From contig NZ_JACCBX010000002.1 of NCBI RefSeq assembly GCF_013409995.1, positions 39,827 through 103,826 on the forward strand: a stretch of DNA of 64,000 nucleotides, read 5' to 3'. Positions 16,438-23,926 of this stretch are shown here, piece by piece. Numbering within the stretch: the first letter of the stretch is position 1; each line of letters opens with the position of its first letter. This DNA comes from Neobacillus driksii. GTDB lineage: Bacteria; Bacillota; Bacilli; Bacillales; Cytobacillaceae. The notes beneath the pieces are model-generated. The model worked only from the letters and a program-made list of their open reading frames with translations, was not told where the DNA came from and made no database searches. A program made the translations under genes and the position numbers.

Positions 16438-17391
16438 GTGCAACAAACAGCAGGTATTCATCATATCACAGCAATGGTAAACGATGCTCAAAGAAATATT
16501 GACTTTTATGCTGGTGTTCTGGGGTTAAGGCTTGTAAAAAAAACGATAAATTTTGACCGACCAGAAGTCTATCATCTATATTTTGGAAATGATACAGGAG
16601 AGCCCGGAACAGTTATTACCTTTTTTCCATGGGCTAATCAGTTAAAAGGCCGCATAGGTACTGGGCAGGTTGGAGTGACAAGCTATATGATACCACCTGG
16701 TTCCTATCCATTTTGGGAGCATCGATTACAAAATTTTAATATTGAGTACTCTTCATCCTTGCGTTTTGGTGAAGAATACTTGAGCTTCGCAGATCCAGAT
16801 GGACTAAAAATCGAATTGGTTGAGAGAAATGAAGGATCACGTAATACATGGGAATTCGGAGGAGTCACAAAAGAGTATGCAATAAAAGGGTTGGGTGGTG
16901 CTGTTCTTTTTTCTGCTCAGCCACATAAAACGGCTGATGTTCTTGAGAATATATTGGGACTTAAATGTATAGGACAAGAGAATGAATTTCTTAGATTTAA
17001 ATCCGAAGCAGGTAATACCATTGATATTAAGCTAAATCCTTCTGTCCGTGGTCTGATGGGGGCAGGAACGGTTCACCATATTGCATGGAGAGCAAGAAAT
17101 GAAGAGGATCATGTCAGGTGGAGAACACGCATCCAGGACAAGGGATATTATCCTACTGAAATTCTCGATCGGAACTATTTCAAAGCACTTTATTTTCATG
17201 AAGAAGGCGGCATCCTATTTGAAATAGCAACCGATCCACCAGGCTTTACGGTGGATGAATCAGCCGCTGAACTTGGAAAAAATCTCATGTTACCATCATG
17301 GTTAGAATCAAAACGAGATGAATTAAAGGAAACCTTACCGCCTGTGGTGGTTCGCGTTTTAAAGGGGGATAATGATGAAACACATATTTAA
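16438..17391 (+). CDS. Ring-cleaving dioxygenase, MhqO-like (copy 2)
   Basis: A paralogue of the product of 14849-15787 with the same two-domain vicinal-oxygen-chelate layout (QTAGIHHITAMVNDAQRN at the start, GTVHHIAWRARNEED in the second domain, GGILFEIATDPPGF near the end). GTG 16438 with a GGAGAGG box 8 bases upstream gives a start that aligns with copy 1; ATG 16408 overlapping the previous stop is an alternative. About 317 residues. The 3' end overlaps mhqD by 17-20 bases. Confidence 0.87.
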   Translation: MQQTAGIHHITAMVNDAQRNIDFYAGVLGLRLVKKTINFDRPEVYHLYFGNDTGEPGTVITFFPWANQLKGRIGTGQVGVTSYMIPPGSYPFWEHRLQNFNIEYSSSLRFGEEYLSFADPDGLKIELVERNEGSRNTWEFGGVTKEYAIKGLGGAVLFSAQPHKTADVLENILGLKCIGQENEFLRFKSEAGNTIDIKLNPSVRGLMGAGTVHHIAWRARNEEDHVRWRTRIQDKGYYPTEILDRNYFKALYFHEEGGILFEIATDPPGFTVDESAAELGKNLMLPSWLESKRDELKETLPPVVVRVLKGDNDETHI

Positions 17392-17977
17392 TAAGGGAAA
17401 AGATGCAACAAAACCAATTTTTCTACTGCTACATGGTACAGGTGGAAATGAATTAGACCTTCTGCCATTAGCTGGAATGATTGATGATGAAGCGTCTGTA
17501 TTAAGTGTCCGCGGAAATGTGTTAGAAAATGGAATGCCGCGATTTTTCCGAAGATTAGCAGAAGGCGTGTTTGATGAAGAAGACCTCCTAAACCGAACAA
17601 AGGAATTAAACGAGTTCTTAGATGAAGCGGCCGTGAAATATGAATTCGACCGTGATAATATCATTGCGATCGGGTACTCTAACGGAGCAAACATCGCAGC
17701 AAGCTTACTATTCCACTATCAAAACTCATTAAAAGGTGGTATTCTCCATCATCCAATGGTGCCTAGAAGAGGAATAGACCTTCCTGATTTAACAGGTAAG
17801 AAGGTATTTATCGCAGCAGGAACAAACGATCCCATTTGCCCGCCATCGGAATCATCTGAACTTCAATCTTTATTAGAGAATGCCAATGCAGAGGTTGTCC
17901 TGCATTGGGAGAATTATGGTCATCAATTGACTAGACAAGAAGTAGAAGCAGCAGCTAAATGGTATCGAAAATTATAA
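17375..17977 (+). CDS. mhqD: Carboxylesterase/hydrolase, MhqD-like
   Basis: A 200-residue alpha/beta hydrolase of the phospholipase/carboxylesterase family. Oxyanion region LLLHGTGGNE, nucleophile Ser in GYSNGAN near residue 105, Asp in AGTNDPICPP and His in NYGHQLT form the triad. MhqD of B. subtilis is in the same regulon as the dioxygenases and is thought to hydrolyse ring-cleavage or conjugated products. Start chosen at the second of two adjacent ATG codons (AAAGGGGG box 6 bases upstream). Confidence 0.85.
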   Translation: MKHIFNKGKDATKPIFLLLHGTGGNELDLLPLAGMIDDEASVLSVRGNVLENGMPRFFRRLAEGVFDEEDLLNRTKELNEFLDEAAVKYEFDRDNIIAIGYSNGANIAASLLFHYQNSLKGGILHHPMVPRRGIDLPDLTGKKVFIAAGTNDPICPPSESSELQSLLENANAEVVLHWENYGHQLTRQEVEAAAKWYRKL

Positions 17978-17978
17978 A

Positions 17979-18018
17979 AATAACAAGCTAATCAATTCGA
18001 TTAGCTTGTTATTTTTTC
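17979..18018. terminator. Bidirectional terminator between mhqD and a lipoprotein gene
   Basis: Perfect 15-bp stem ending AACAAGCTAATC / GATTAGCTTGTT, with A run on one side and T run on the other, between convergent genes. It overlaps the last codons of the minus-strand gene. Confidence 0.9.
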
Positions 18019-18710
18019 TTAAGATATGTTTCGATTTCATTTGATAAAATTGCAGGATCCCCTGGGTACCAATAGTAGGTGGCACCATCAAATTGTAAAT
18101 CAAATTTATAAGCTATAGGTTGGTCAGTATACAAAACAATTTGAAAGTAGTCAGGGTCACCTTTTTCGGTATTTGGGGAGAAATTTGGTGACTCTTCACT
18201 ATTTTTTAATAGTTCAAGAATGTGTTTTAGCTCTTCATGATTGGTATAAGTACTTAGTAATTTATTACCTGCAGAGGTATAAGGTTGATAAATCTCTATT
18301 TTATTCACTTTATCAAGTGGCACATTCTTAAAATGCCATTGTTGTTCTGTTTCGTCTCGAGAATAATAAACTCTATAACCGTTTATTTGGCTGGCATCCT
18401 TTACGGCTATTAGATTGGGCTGCCCATGAATGGTGAAAATCTCGGTTCCTTTTTCATGAAAGGCAGCATCACCATTTCTAATTTTGTAATTTGGATTGGT
18501 TACGTTGTCAGCGACTTTATATTTAACAGTACCGAGTTTTTCCCCAATGAATTTTTCATCGGCTAAAACACCAGAGTAAATACCGTTGTATTCAATGTCT
18601 TCCCACTTAATGAAATCAACCCAGTCAATCACAGCGTGACCGCCAAATGGTGTTGAACGACAACCGGTTAATACAATTAATAGCAAAATAAGCAGACTCG
18701 ATTTTTTCAC
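18009..18710 (-). CDS. Putative lipoprotein of unknown function
   Basis: A 233-residue protein with a lipoprotein signal peptide (MKKSSLLILLLIVLTGC, lipidated Cys17). The mature part has no motif I recognise; it is rich in Tyr, Asp and Lys with several KEIYQPY-like beta strands. The 3' end overlaps the shared terminator, and a long repeat array lies upstream of its start. Confidence 0.75.
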   Translation of the reverse strand: MKKSSLLILLLIVLTGCRSTPFGGHAVIDWVDFIKWEDIEYNGIYSGVLADEKFIGEKLGTVKYKVADNVTNPNYKIRNGDAAFHEKGTEIFTIHGQPNLIAVKDASQINGYRVYYSRDETEQQWHFKNVPLDKVNKIEIYQPYTSAGNKLLSTYTNHEELKHILELLKNSEESPNFSPNTEKGDPDYFQIVLYTDQPIAYKFDLQFDGATYYWYPGDPAILSNEIETYLKKK

Positions 18711-18816
18711 TCCATCACCCCTCTATTTAGTTAGACGTTTCCTTCTAGTTATAGTTCCACGGTATTTGGAAAAGGCTGTTTTCATAAAGATTGTTGCTTT
18801 TTGTACAAGACCCTAG

Positions 18817-19333
18817 ATTCAGGACAAATCCCACTAATCGCTTGAGAGATTTGTCTTCAAGACCTGGGATTAAGGACTAATCCTTCAGCCAAGCCGTGCG
18901 ATTAGTCCTCAAGACCCCGGATTAAGTACAAATCTTTCTGGCAGCCTTGAGAGATTTGTCTTCAAGACCTTGGATTAAGGACTAATCCTTCAGCCAAGCC
19001 GTGCGATTAGTCCTCAAGACCCCGGATTAAGTACAAATCTTTCTGCCAGCTTGAGAGATTTGTCCTCAAGACCATGGATTAAGGACTAATCCTTCTGCCA
19101 AGCCGTGCGATTAGTCCTCAAGACCCCGGATTAAGTACAAATCTTTTTGGCAGCTTGAGAGATTTGTCCTCAAGACCTTGGATTAAGGACTAATCCTTCA
19201 GCCAAGCGGTACGATTAGTCCTCAAGACCCCGGATTAAGTACAAATCTTTCTGGCAGCTTGAGAGATTTGTCCTTAAGACCTGGGATTAAGGAATAGTCC
19301 TTCTGACGACTTGGGTGATTAAACCTCAAGACC
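18817..19333. repeat. Ten-unit array of 52-bp hairpin repeats in two alternating types
   Basis: About ten units of 52 bp run tandemly, starting near 18817, 18869, 18921, 18974, 19027, 19078, 19130, 19182, 19233 and 19286. Each begins ATTAAG, ends CTCAAGACC and holds an inverted repeat. Units alternate between arms GGACTAATC / GATTAGTCC and arms ACAAATCT / AGATTTGT, so the combined period is 104-105 bp. Both arms change together between types, so pairing is kept while sequence is not. The first and last units are degenerate. The array accounts for most of the 18711-19436 gap. Confidence 0.9.
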
Positions 19334-19369
19334 CTCCATTAAACATCAATCTATACAATAACAGGCCTT

Positions 19370-19412
19370 GGAAAAACAACAAGCCGCAATCGAGGTTGAT
19401 TGCGGCTTGTTG
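19370..19412 (-). terminator. Terminator of the selenocysteine redoxin gene
   Basis: Perfect 15-bp stem CAACAAGCCGCAATC / GATTGCGGCTTGTTG; on the minus strand it is followed by TTTTT. It lies 25 bases beyond the stop at 19437. Confidence 0.9.
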
Positions 19413-19436
19413 CAGGTGGGATTAACAAGAGATAAT

Positions 19437-19946
19437 CTATTTAAGATTATTATATTCATCCTTGATTTCTTCAATTGTTTTATCAATTTGCTCGCCCCAG
19501 TGATCATTAACTGTTTTAAAAACGACTTTCCCGTTTTGATCGAGCATTCCGTAGCCTCGATAAGCTACATCACCATTTTTCATGCCCATGTGGTCTATTA
19601 ATTCTAAATCAGGATCAGAAATGAAGGAGAGACTTTTACCATATATGCCTTCTAATTCTTTGTATAGTTGAAGCTGTTCTTCAGGTAAGTCTTTGCTAAT
19701 AACAAACATTTCTACATCCATGCCTTCTAATTTACCGAGATTTTCATGCAGCTGAACTAGCTGCTGTTGGCAGAGTCCTCAGGTGTAGGTAGTAATAAAA
19801 AAGAATACTGTGGGTTTTTCTAATGGAAAAGTTACTTCTTTCTGGTCTTGATTATGTAAGGTGATCGGCTCGCTGAGTGTCTTTTGTCCACATGCTGATA
19901 ATACTAGAATAGCTATGAAGAAAAGAACTAGTACTTTTGGTTTCAT
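19437..19946 (-). CDS. Selenocysteine-containing thioredoxin-like lipoprotein
   Basis: Reading the minus strand from ATG 19946 (AAAAGGAG box) gives a lipoprotein signal MKPKVLVLFFIAILVLSAC, lipidated Cys19, then a redoxin domain. Codon 56 is TGA (19779-19781) in the context FFFITTYT-U-GLCQQQLVQL, so the active-site pair would be Sec56-Gly-Leu-Cys59, where thioredoxin-fold proteins have CxxC. The frame continues for another 113 codons after the TGA, with AhpC/TSA-like FISDPDLELIDHMG. A 6-bp stem with loop AGTTC sits 14 bases after the TGA. Selenium genes are present in the window. An extracytoplasmic peroxidase or thiol reductase is plausible. Without Sec decoding it would be a pseudogene. Confidence 0.82.
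19748..19764 (-). promoter_or_regulatory. Candidate bacterial SECIS hairpin of the redoxin gene
   Basis: On the minus strand GCAGCT-AGTTC-AGCTGC, a 6-bp stem with a 5-base GU-containing loop, begins 14 bases 3' of the TGA. Bacterial SECIS elements lie inside the coding region at about this distance. Confidence 0.6.
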
Positions 19947-20050
19947 GTTGTGCTCCTTTTATACTTTTAAATGTGTTATAAAACACCTTAATTGTAGTGT
20001 AAACTATTTCATCTATCAAATAATTAGATTTTAGGAAACTTTATATAAAT

Positions 20051-20085
20051 AAAAAACCAGATTGGATTTTCCATCTGGTTTTTCC
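20051..20085 (-). terminator. Terminator of the cytochrome c gene
   Basis: ACCAGAT / ATCTGGT stem with a T run on the minus strand, directly after the stop at 20089. Confidence 0.75.
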
Positions 20086-20088
20086 TGC

Positions 20089-20442
20089 TTATTTTTTCTC
20101 TGCAAGCCAAGAAGCTACAGCATCTGCATCTTCGCCTGAAAGGATTCCTCCAGGCATACCGCCTTTACCATTTACAATAATTTCTTCAATTTCATCTTTT
20201 GAGTATTTAGAGCCAATCTTGTCTAGGTCTGGAGCTCCTCCACTTTTTAAGTCCCCGCCATGACATGAAGAACAGTTTTGCTGAAAAAGGGCATCTCCGT
20301 CACCTGCATCCGCTGTTTGCTCATCCCCAGCCTGTTCCTTAGTAGGTGTTGTATTTTGGTCAGCATCATCGTCACCGCCGCCGCAAGCTGTGAGAAAGCC
20401 AAGGAAGGCAATACAAACTATACCATAGAGCAGTTTTTTCAT
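20089..20442 (-). CDS. cccB: Lipid-anchored cytochrome c (CccB/c-551 type)
   Basis: A 117-residue lipoprotein (signal ending FLTACGGG) with an acidic Asp/Glu/Thr linker and a class I cytochrome c domain: heme-binding CSSCH near residue 57 and axial Met in GGMPGGIL near residue 97. Size and form match B. subtilis cytochrome c-551 CccB, an electron carrier on the outer face of the membrane. Start ATG 20442 with AGGTGAAAC box. It is divergent from arsR. The symbol is by similarity only. Confidence 0.85.
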   Translation of the reverse strand: MKKLLYGIVCIAFLGFLTACGGGDDDADQNTTPTKEQAGDEQTADAGDGDALFQQNCSSCHGGDLKSGGAPDLDKIGSKYSKDEIEEIIVNGKGGMPGGILSGEDADAVASWLAEKK

Positions 20443-20550
20443 TTAGTTTCACCTCCATATAATAATAGGATTTCTTACAGTGCGGTTGAATATTCTGCCA
20501 TATCACTAGAAATTGAATAGGACTTGAATTCAATTGACACTTGTTCTACT

Positions 20551-20570
20551 ATATAAGTAAATAGTTATAT
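20551..20570 (+). promoter_or_regulatory. Candidate ArsR operator upstream of arsR
   Basis: Inverted repeat ATATAA-N8-TTATAT, 18 bases before the arsR start and just after TTGACA (20534-20539). No clean -10 box at ideal spacing was seen. Confidence 0.45.
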
Positions 20571-20587
20571 GTTAATAGGTGGTGTTC

Positions 20588-20938
20588 ATGGTGTTCCAAG
20601 CAAAAGTTGAATTAGAAAAGGCGGCTAACGTTCTAAAACTATTAGGAGATAAAACACGCTTAACAATCGTTGCTATTTTACAAAAACGGGAATGTTGTGT
20701 ATGTGAATTTTTGGAAGTGTTTGATACAAGTCAGCCATCGATCAGTCAGCATCTTCGTAAATTAAAAGATGCAGGGCTGGTAAAGGAAGAGAGGAGAGGT
20801 CAGTGGATATATTATTCTCTCAACCAACAATGTGAATTTTACGGGCTGGTTGAAACGATTATGAGTCATGTTCCAGAACAGATAGATAAAATCAAAATCA
20901 TTGAACAAAGCAATCCAACGGTTCGCTGTGGGTGCTAA
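20588..20938 (+). CDS. arsR: ArsR-family arsenic-responsive repressor
   Basis: A 116-residue winged helix-turn-helix repressor. The metalloid site CCVCEFLE is at residues about 35-42 and the recognition helix is SQPSISQHLRKLKDAGLV. ArsR leaves DNA when As(III) or Sb(III) binds the cysteines. ATG 20588 with AGGTGG box is preferred to GTG 20579. It is followed 15 bases later by acr3 and then arsC, the classical order. Confidence 0.9.
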   Translation: MVFQAKVELEKAANVLKLLGDKTRLTIVAILQKRECCVCEFLEVFDTSQPSISQHLRKLKDAGLVKEERRGQWIYYSLNQQCEFYGLVETIMSHVPEQIDKIKIIEQSNPTVRCGC

Positions 20939-20953
20939 CGAGGAGTGAAAAAA

Positions 20954-22009
20954 GTGAGTAATACAGAGAAAAAACGTCTATCGTTTTTAGATAGGTACCT
21001 AACGTTATGGATATTTCTTGCGATGGCATTAGGGATAGGTTTAGGTTTTGTTTTTCCTAATTTTGTTGAGGGTATGAACAGGTTGTAGGTAGGTACAACA
21101 TCGATTCCACTTGCGATTGGTCTCATTTTAATGATGTACCCTCCATTAGCCAAAGTACGTTATGAGGAAATTGGAAGAGTTTTTAAGGATGTAAAGGTCC
21201 TAGTATTATCTCTTGTTCAAAACTGGATCATTGGTCCAATTCTTATGTTTTTATTAGCAATCATCTTTCTTCCTGATAAACCAGAATATATGGTTGGTCT
21301 CATCATGATTGGTTTAGCACGCTGTATTGCCATGGTTATCGTTTGGAATGACCTTGCTAAGGGAGATAGGGAGTATGCTGCTGGTTTAGTTGCATTTAAC
21401 TCTATCTTCCAAATGCTATTCTTCTCCGTGTATGCCTATGTGTTTGTTACCGTTATTCCACAATGGGTGGGGCTTGAAGGAGCGGTTGTAAACATAACCA
21501 TGCTAGAAGTTGCAAAATCAGTCTTTATTTATTTGGGTATTCCTTTTATTGCAGGAATGATCACACGCTTTACGCTAGTAAGAGCAAAGGGCAGACAATG
21601 GTACGAGAAAGTTTTTATCCCAAAAATCAGTCCCATTACATTAATTGCATTACTATTTACGATTATCATTATGTTCTCTTTAAAAGGAGATACTATTGTA
21701 GCCTTGCCTTTAGATGTAGTACGGATTGCAATTCCATTATTAATTTATTTTATACTTATGTTCTTTATATCATTTTATATGGGAAAGAAAATTGGAGCGA
21801 ATTATCCTGTAACTACAACCCTTGCGTTTACAGCAGGAAGTAATAATTTTGAATTAGCGATTGCAGTAGCGGTTGGTGTATTTGGGATTCATTCTGGTGC
21901 AGCCTTCGCGGCCGTCATTGGTCCACTAGTAGAAGTGCCAGTCATGATAGCGTTAGTTAACGTCGCATTATGGTTTAAACGAAAGTATTTTGAATATCAA
22001 GCAGCCTAG
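20954..22009 (+). pseudogene. acr3: Acr3-type arsenite efflux permease with internal amber codon
   Basis: GTG 20954 (AGGAGTG box) opens a 351-codon frame encoding an ACR3/BASS-family permease with ten membrane segments. Codon 45 is TAG (21086-21088), between helix 1 and the conserved [23 protein letters not shown] segment, where other family members usually have a small residue such as Ser (TCG to TAG is one change). Downstream, the catalytic-Cys region ([16 protein letters not shown]) and the end are intact. It is a recent nonsense mutation, a base-call error, or a suppressed stop; an internal restart at ATG 21131 lacks a good ribosome binding site and would lose helix 1. Confidence 0.8.
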
Positions 22010-22034
22010 AAAAATAATAAAGGTGGAAAACAAC

Positions 22035-22457
22035 GTGAAAAACAAAAAAACGATATATTTCTTATGCACTGGGAACTCTTGCCGAAGCCAAATGGCAGAA
22101 GGCTGGGCTAAAAAACATTTAAGCGATGAATGGGAAGTAAAAAGTGCTGGTCTTGAAGCTCATGGGTTAAACCCTAATGCAGTAAAAGCTATGAGTGAAG
22201 CAGGCATTGATATTTCCAAGCAAACATCAGATGTAATTGATCCAGAGATACTTAATCATGCAGATTTAGTGGTGACTTTATGTGGACATGCGGCCGATCA
22301 TTGTCCCGTCACACCACCACATGTGAAACGAGTTCACTGGGGATTTGACGACCCAGCAAAAGCAGAAGGGACAGAGGAAGAAAAATGGGCATTTTTCCAA
22401 CGCGTCCGTGATGAAATCGGAGATCGCATTAAACGATTTGCCGAAACTGGGGAATAG
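22035..22457 (+). CDS. arsC: Thioredoxin-coupled arsenate reductase
   Basis: A 140-residue reductase of the low-molecular-weight phosphatase fold. P-loop CTGNSCRS holds nucleophile Cys11; Cys83 and Cys90 (LCGHAADHC) complete the three-Cys relay as in B. subtilis ArsC. It reduces arsenate to arsenite for export by Acr3. GTG 22035 is preferred (AAGGTGG box, 8-base spacing); an in-frame TTG inside acr3 would add 15 residues. Third gene of arsR-acr3-arsC. Confidence 0.93.
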   Translation: MKNKKTIYFLCTGNSCRSQMAEGWAKKHLSDEWEVKSAGLEAHGLNPNAVKAMSEAGIDISKQTSDVIDPEILNHADLVVTLCGHAADHCPVTPPHVKRVHWGFDDPAKAEGTEEEKWAFFQRVRDEIGDRIKRFAETGE

Positions 22458-22563
22458 AACGTTTATGAAATATGGGAATGGGGTAATTAGTGATAAGCAC
22501 TGATTACCTTTTTTCATTCAACTACAACTACTGTTTTGTTAGTTTTCTAATTGCACTTAATTA

Positions 22564-22638
22564 ATCAAAAAATTTTGATTTAAGTAATTGACATATGAAA
22601 ATATTGGATATATGATATATACATCAAGATTAATTGAT
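22564..22638 (+). promoter_or_regulatory. Promoter of the second arsR flanked by two operator boxes
   Basis: TTGACA (22588-22593), 17-bp spacer, TATGAT (22611-22616). Inverted repeats ATCAA-N6-TTGAT lie upstream (22564-22579) and downstream at the start point (22623-22638). Two further identical boxes follow the gene, indicating a regulon-specific operator. Confidence 0.8.
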
Positions 22639-22661
22639 TTAAAAAGAGGGTGAAAAAAGTG

Positions 22662-22982
22662 ATGGAAGAAATACAATTACAAGACATTTCAATTGATTCA
22701 TTCTTTGAAAAATATGAGTTAAAATTTAAAGCGATTGCTGATAAAAAGAGATTACAGATCATGAATATTTTAACTCAAAAAGGTGCAATGTGTGTTTGCG
22801 ATCTCGCTCCGCTGGTTGATATGGCCCAGTCAAAGCTATCTTACCATTTAAAGATCTTATTAGAGGCTAACATTATTACAAAAGAAACACGCGGAACATG
22901 GAGTTATTATGAACTAAATCAAGAAGAACTCAACCATTTGTTATCACACGAACTATGTTGTGTGTTTAAACCCTTTTGTTAA
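22662..22982 (+). CDS. ArsR/SmtB-family repressor (second copy)
   Basis: A 106-residue winged helix-turn-helix protein with the metalloid motif CVCDLAPL at about residues 45-52 and recognition helix AQSKLSYHLKILLEANII. The C-terminus has an additional CC...C cluster (ELCCVFKPFC), which could add metal ligands. It is bordered by four ATCAA-N6-TTGAT boxes, so it probably represses itself and the downstream miniprotein-arsI unit. Upstream GTG codons (22650, 22659) are alternative starts. Confidence 0.88.
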   Translation: MEEIQLQDISIDSFFEKYELKFKAIADKKRLQIMNILTQKGAMCVCDLAPLVDMAQSKLSYHLKILLEANIITKETRGTWSYYELNQEELNHLLSHELCCVFKPFC

Positions 22983-22998
22983 TTTTTTTCAACTATAT

Positions 22999-23036
22999 AT
23001 CAATTTTTTTTGATTAATATATCAATATTATTTGAT
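22999..23036 (+). promoter_or_regulatory. Two further ATCAA-N6-TTGAT operator boxes
   Basis: Perfect boxes at 22999-23014 and 23021-23036, centres 22 bp apart (about two helical turns), ending just before the ribosome binding site of the Cys-tailed miniprotein. Confidence 0.75.
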
Positions 23037-23052
23037 TTAGGAGGAATCCAGT

Positions 23053-23226
23053 ATGTTTAATGAGTATACCGTATATAGCTTGTTGAAATTACGTAAGGAA
23101 GAAACAGAAAGAAATGTGCAAAATACCTGGAAATATTACAATAATGGGACCGAAATAAACGACCAAAAGGAAATCATTGTGCATTCAAATCTTCCCATAA
23201 AGCCTTGCTGCGAGTGCACCTGTTGA
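23053..23226 (+). CDS. 57-residue protein with cysteine-rich C-terminus; possible terminal Sec
   Basis: ATG 23053 with a TAGGAGG box 8 bases upstream encodes a mostly polar 57-residue protein ending KPCCECTC. The next codons are TGA (23224) and TAG (23227). In an organism that decodes UGA as Sec, the protein might end CCECTCU, but a tandem stop is simpler. The gene lies under two arsR boxes and just before arsI, so a metalloid-binding or chaperone role is likely. No family recognised. Confidence 0.65.
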   Translation: MFNEYTVYSLLKLRKEETERNVQNTWKYYNNGTEINDQKEIIVHSNLPIKPCCECTC

Positions 23227-23299
23227 TAGTAATATGTCTAGTAGTAAAAATGATCAGATTTCTTCTTGTGCCTAAAATTAGTAAAATGGAGGGGTTAGC

Positions 23300-23740
23300 A
23301 TGAAAATGCATGTTGGTATTAATGTAACGAATTTAAATAAGTCAATAGAATTTTACACAAAAGTATTTAATACAGAACCAGTAAAAGTAAAGTCAGACTA
23401 CGCCAAATTCTTACTCGATGATCCTGCTCTTAATTTCACCTTAAATTTAAAAGATGAAGTCTCAGGTAATCAGGTGGGTCATTTTGGATTTCAAGTTGAA
23501 ACTCATGAAATTGTTCTTCATCATAAAAATCGTTTAGAAAAATTAGGATTTTTTGCTAGAGAGGAGATGGACGTTACCTGTTGTTATGCAGCGCAAGATA
23601 AATTTTGGGTTACAGATCCTGACGGAAACGAATGGGAATTCTTCTATACAAAAGGGGATGTAGAAGCTTTGATCACTACTGTTTCCTGCTGTAATCCACA
23701 ACCAACTGAGCTTCAAATTAAAAATAACTCCTGTTGTTAA
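23300..23740 (+). CDS. arsI: ArsI/CadI-type organoarsenical lyase
   Basis: A 146-residue vicinal-oxygen-chelate protein. The Cys pair in DVTCCYAAQDKFWVTDPDG (about residues 93-111) is the hallmark of ArsI, the Fe(II)-dependent C-As bond lyase that breaks down methylarsenite and related compounds. Metal-ligand strands MHVGINVTNL and EWEFFYT are present. Additional Cys pairs lie at the C-terminus (SCCNPQ, NSCC). It probably shares a transcript with the upstream miniprotein; a terminator follows. Confidence 0.88.
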   Translation: MKMHVGINVTNLNKSIEFYTKVFNTEPVKVKSDYAKFLLDDPALNFTLNLKDEVSGNQVGHFGFQVETHEIVLHHKNRLEKLGFFAREEMDVTCCYAAQDKFWVTDPDGNEWEFFYTKGDVEALITTVSCCNPQPTELQIKNNSCC

Positions 23741-23751
23741 CACTACTTTAG

Positions 23752-23780
23752 AAAACGCTGAACGAATTCAGCGTTTTTTT
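23752..23780 (+). terminator. Terminator of arsI
   Basis: AACGCTG / CAGCGTT stem, loop of 8 bases, then at least five more T. Confidence 0.85.
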
Positions 23781-23789
23781 ATTAAACAT

Positions 23790-23852
23790 TCAAACAATTG
23801 TTTGACCATTGGAAACACAATTGTATATACTAATAGTCAAATGAACGTTTGA
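23790..23852 (+). promoter_or_regulatory. Promoter and paired operators of the metal ATPase gene
   Basis: A perfect 16-bp palindrome TCAAACAATTGTTTGA (23790-23805) overlaps a -35 box TTGACC (23802-23807). The -10 is TATACT or TATATA near 23824-23831. A second box TCAAATGAACGTTTGA (23837-23852) covers the start point. The pattern TCAAA-N6-TTTGA resembles ArsR/CadC-type operators and differs from the ATCAA boxes upstream. Confidence 0.75.
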
Positions 23853-23869
23853 ATGAGAAGGGAAATCGG

Positions 23870-23926
23870 ATGAACCATGATTCGACTCGCCTCTGCTCAT
23901 CGAATGGAGGGGAAGCTCATGAGTAA
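23870..23926 (+). CDS. Possible 18-codon leader peptide overlapping the ATPase start
   Basis: ATG 23870 with a GAAGGG box encodes [18 protein letters not shown]; its TAA (23924-23926) lies 3 bases past the ATG of the ATPase gene. Overlap of this type suggests translational coupling, but such a short frame may be chance. Confidence 0.35.
   Translation: MNHDSTRLCSSNGGEAHE

Noticed and set aside
18817-19333. CRISPR array
   Set aside because: Units are contiguous 52-bp palindromic repeats in two alternating types with no unique spacers, and no cas genes are present.
21086-21088. Pyrrolysine at the acr3 UAG
   Set aside because: No pyl genes are visible, Bacillaceae are not known to use pyrrolysine, and the site is structural rather than catalytic.
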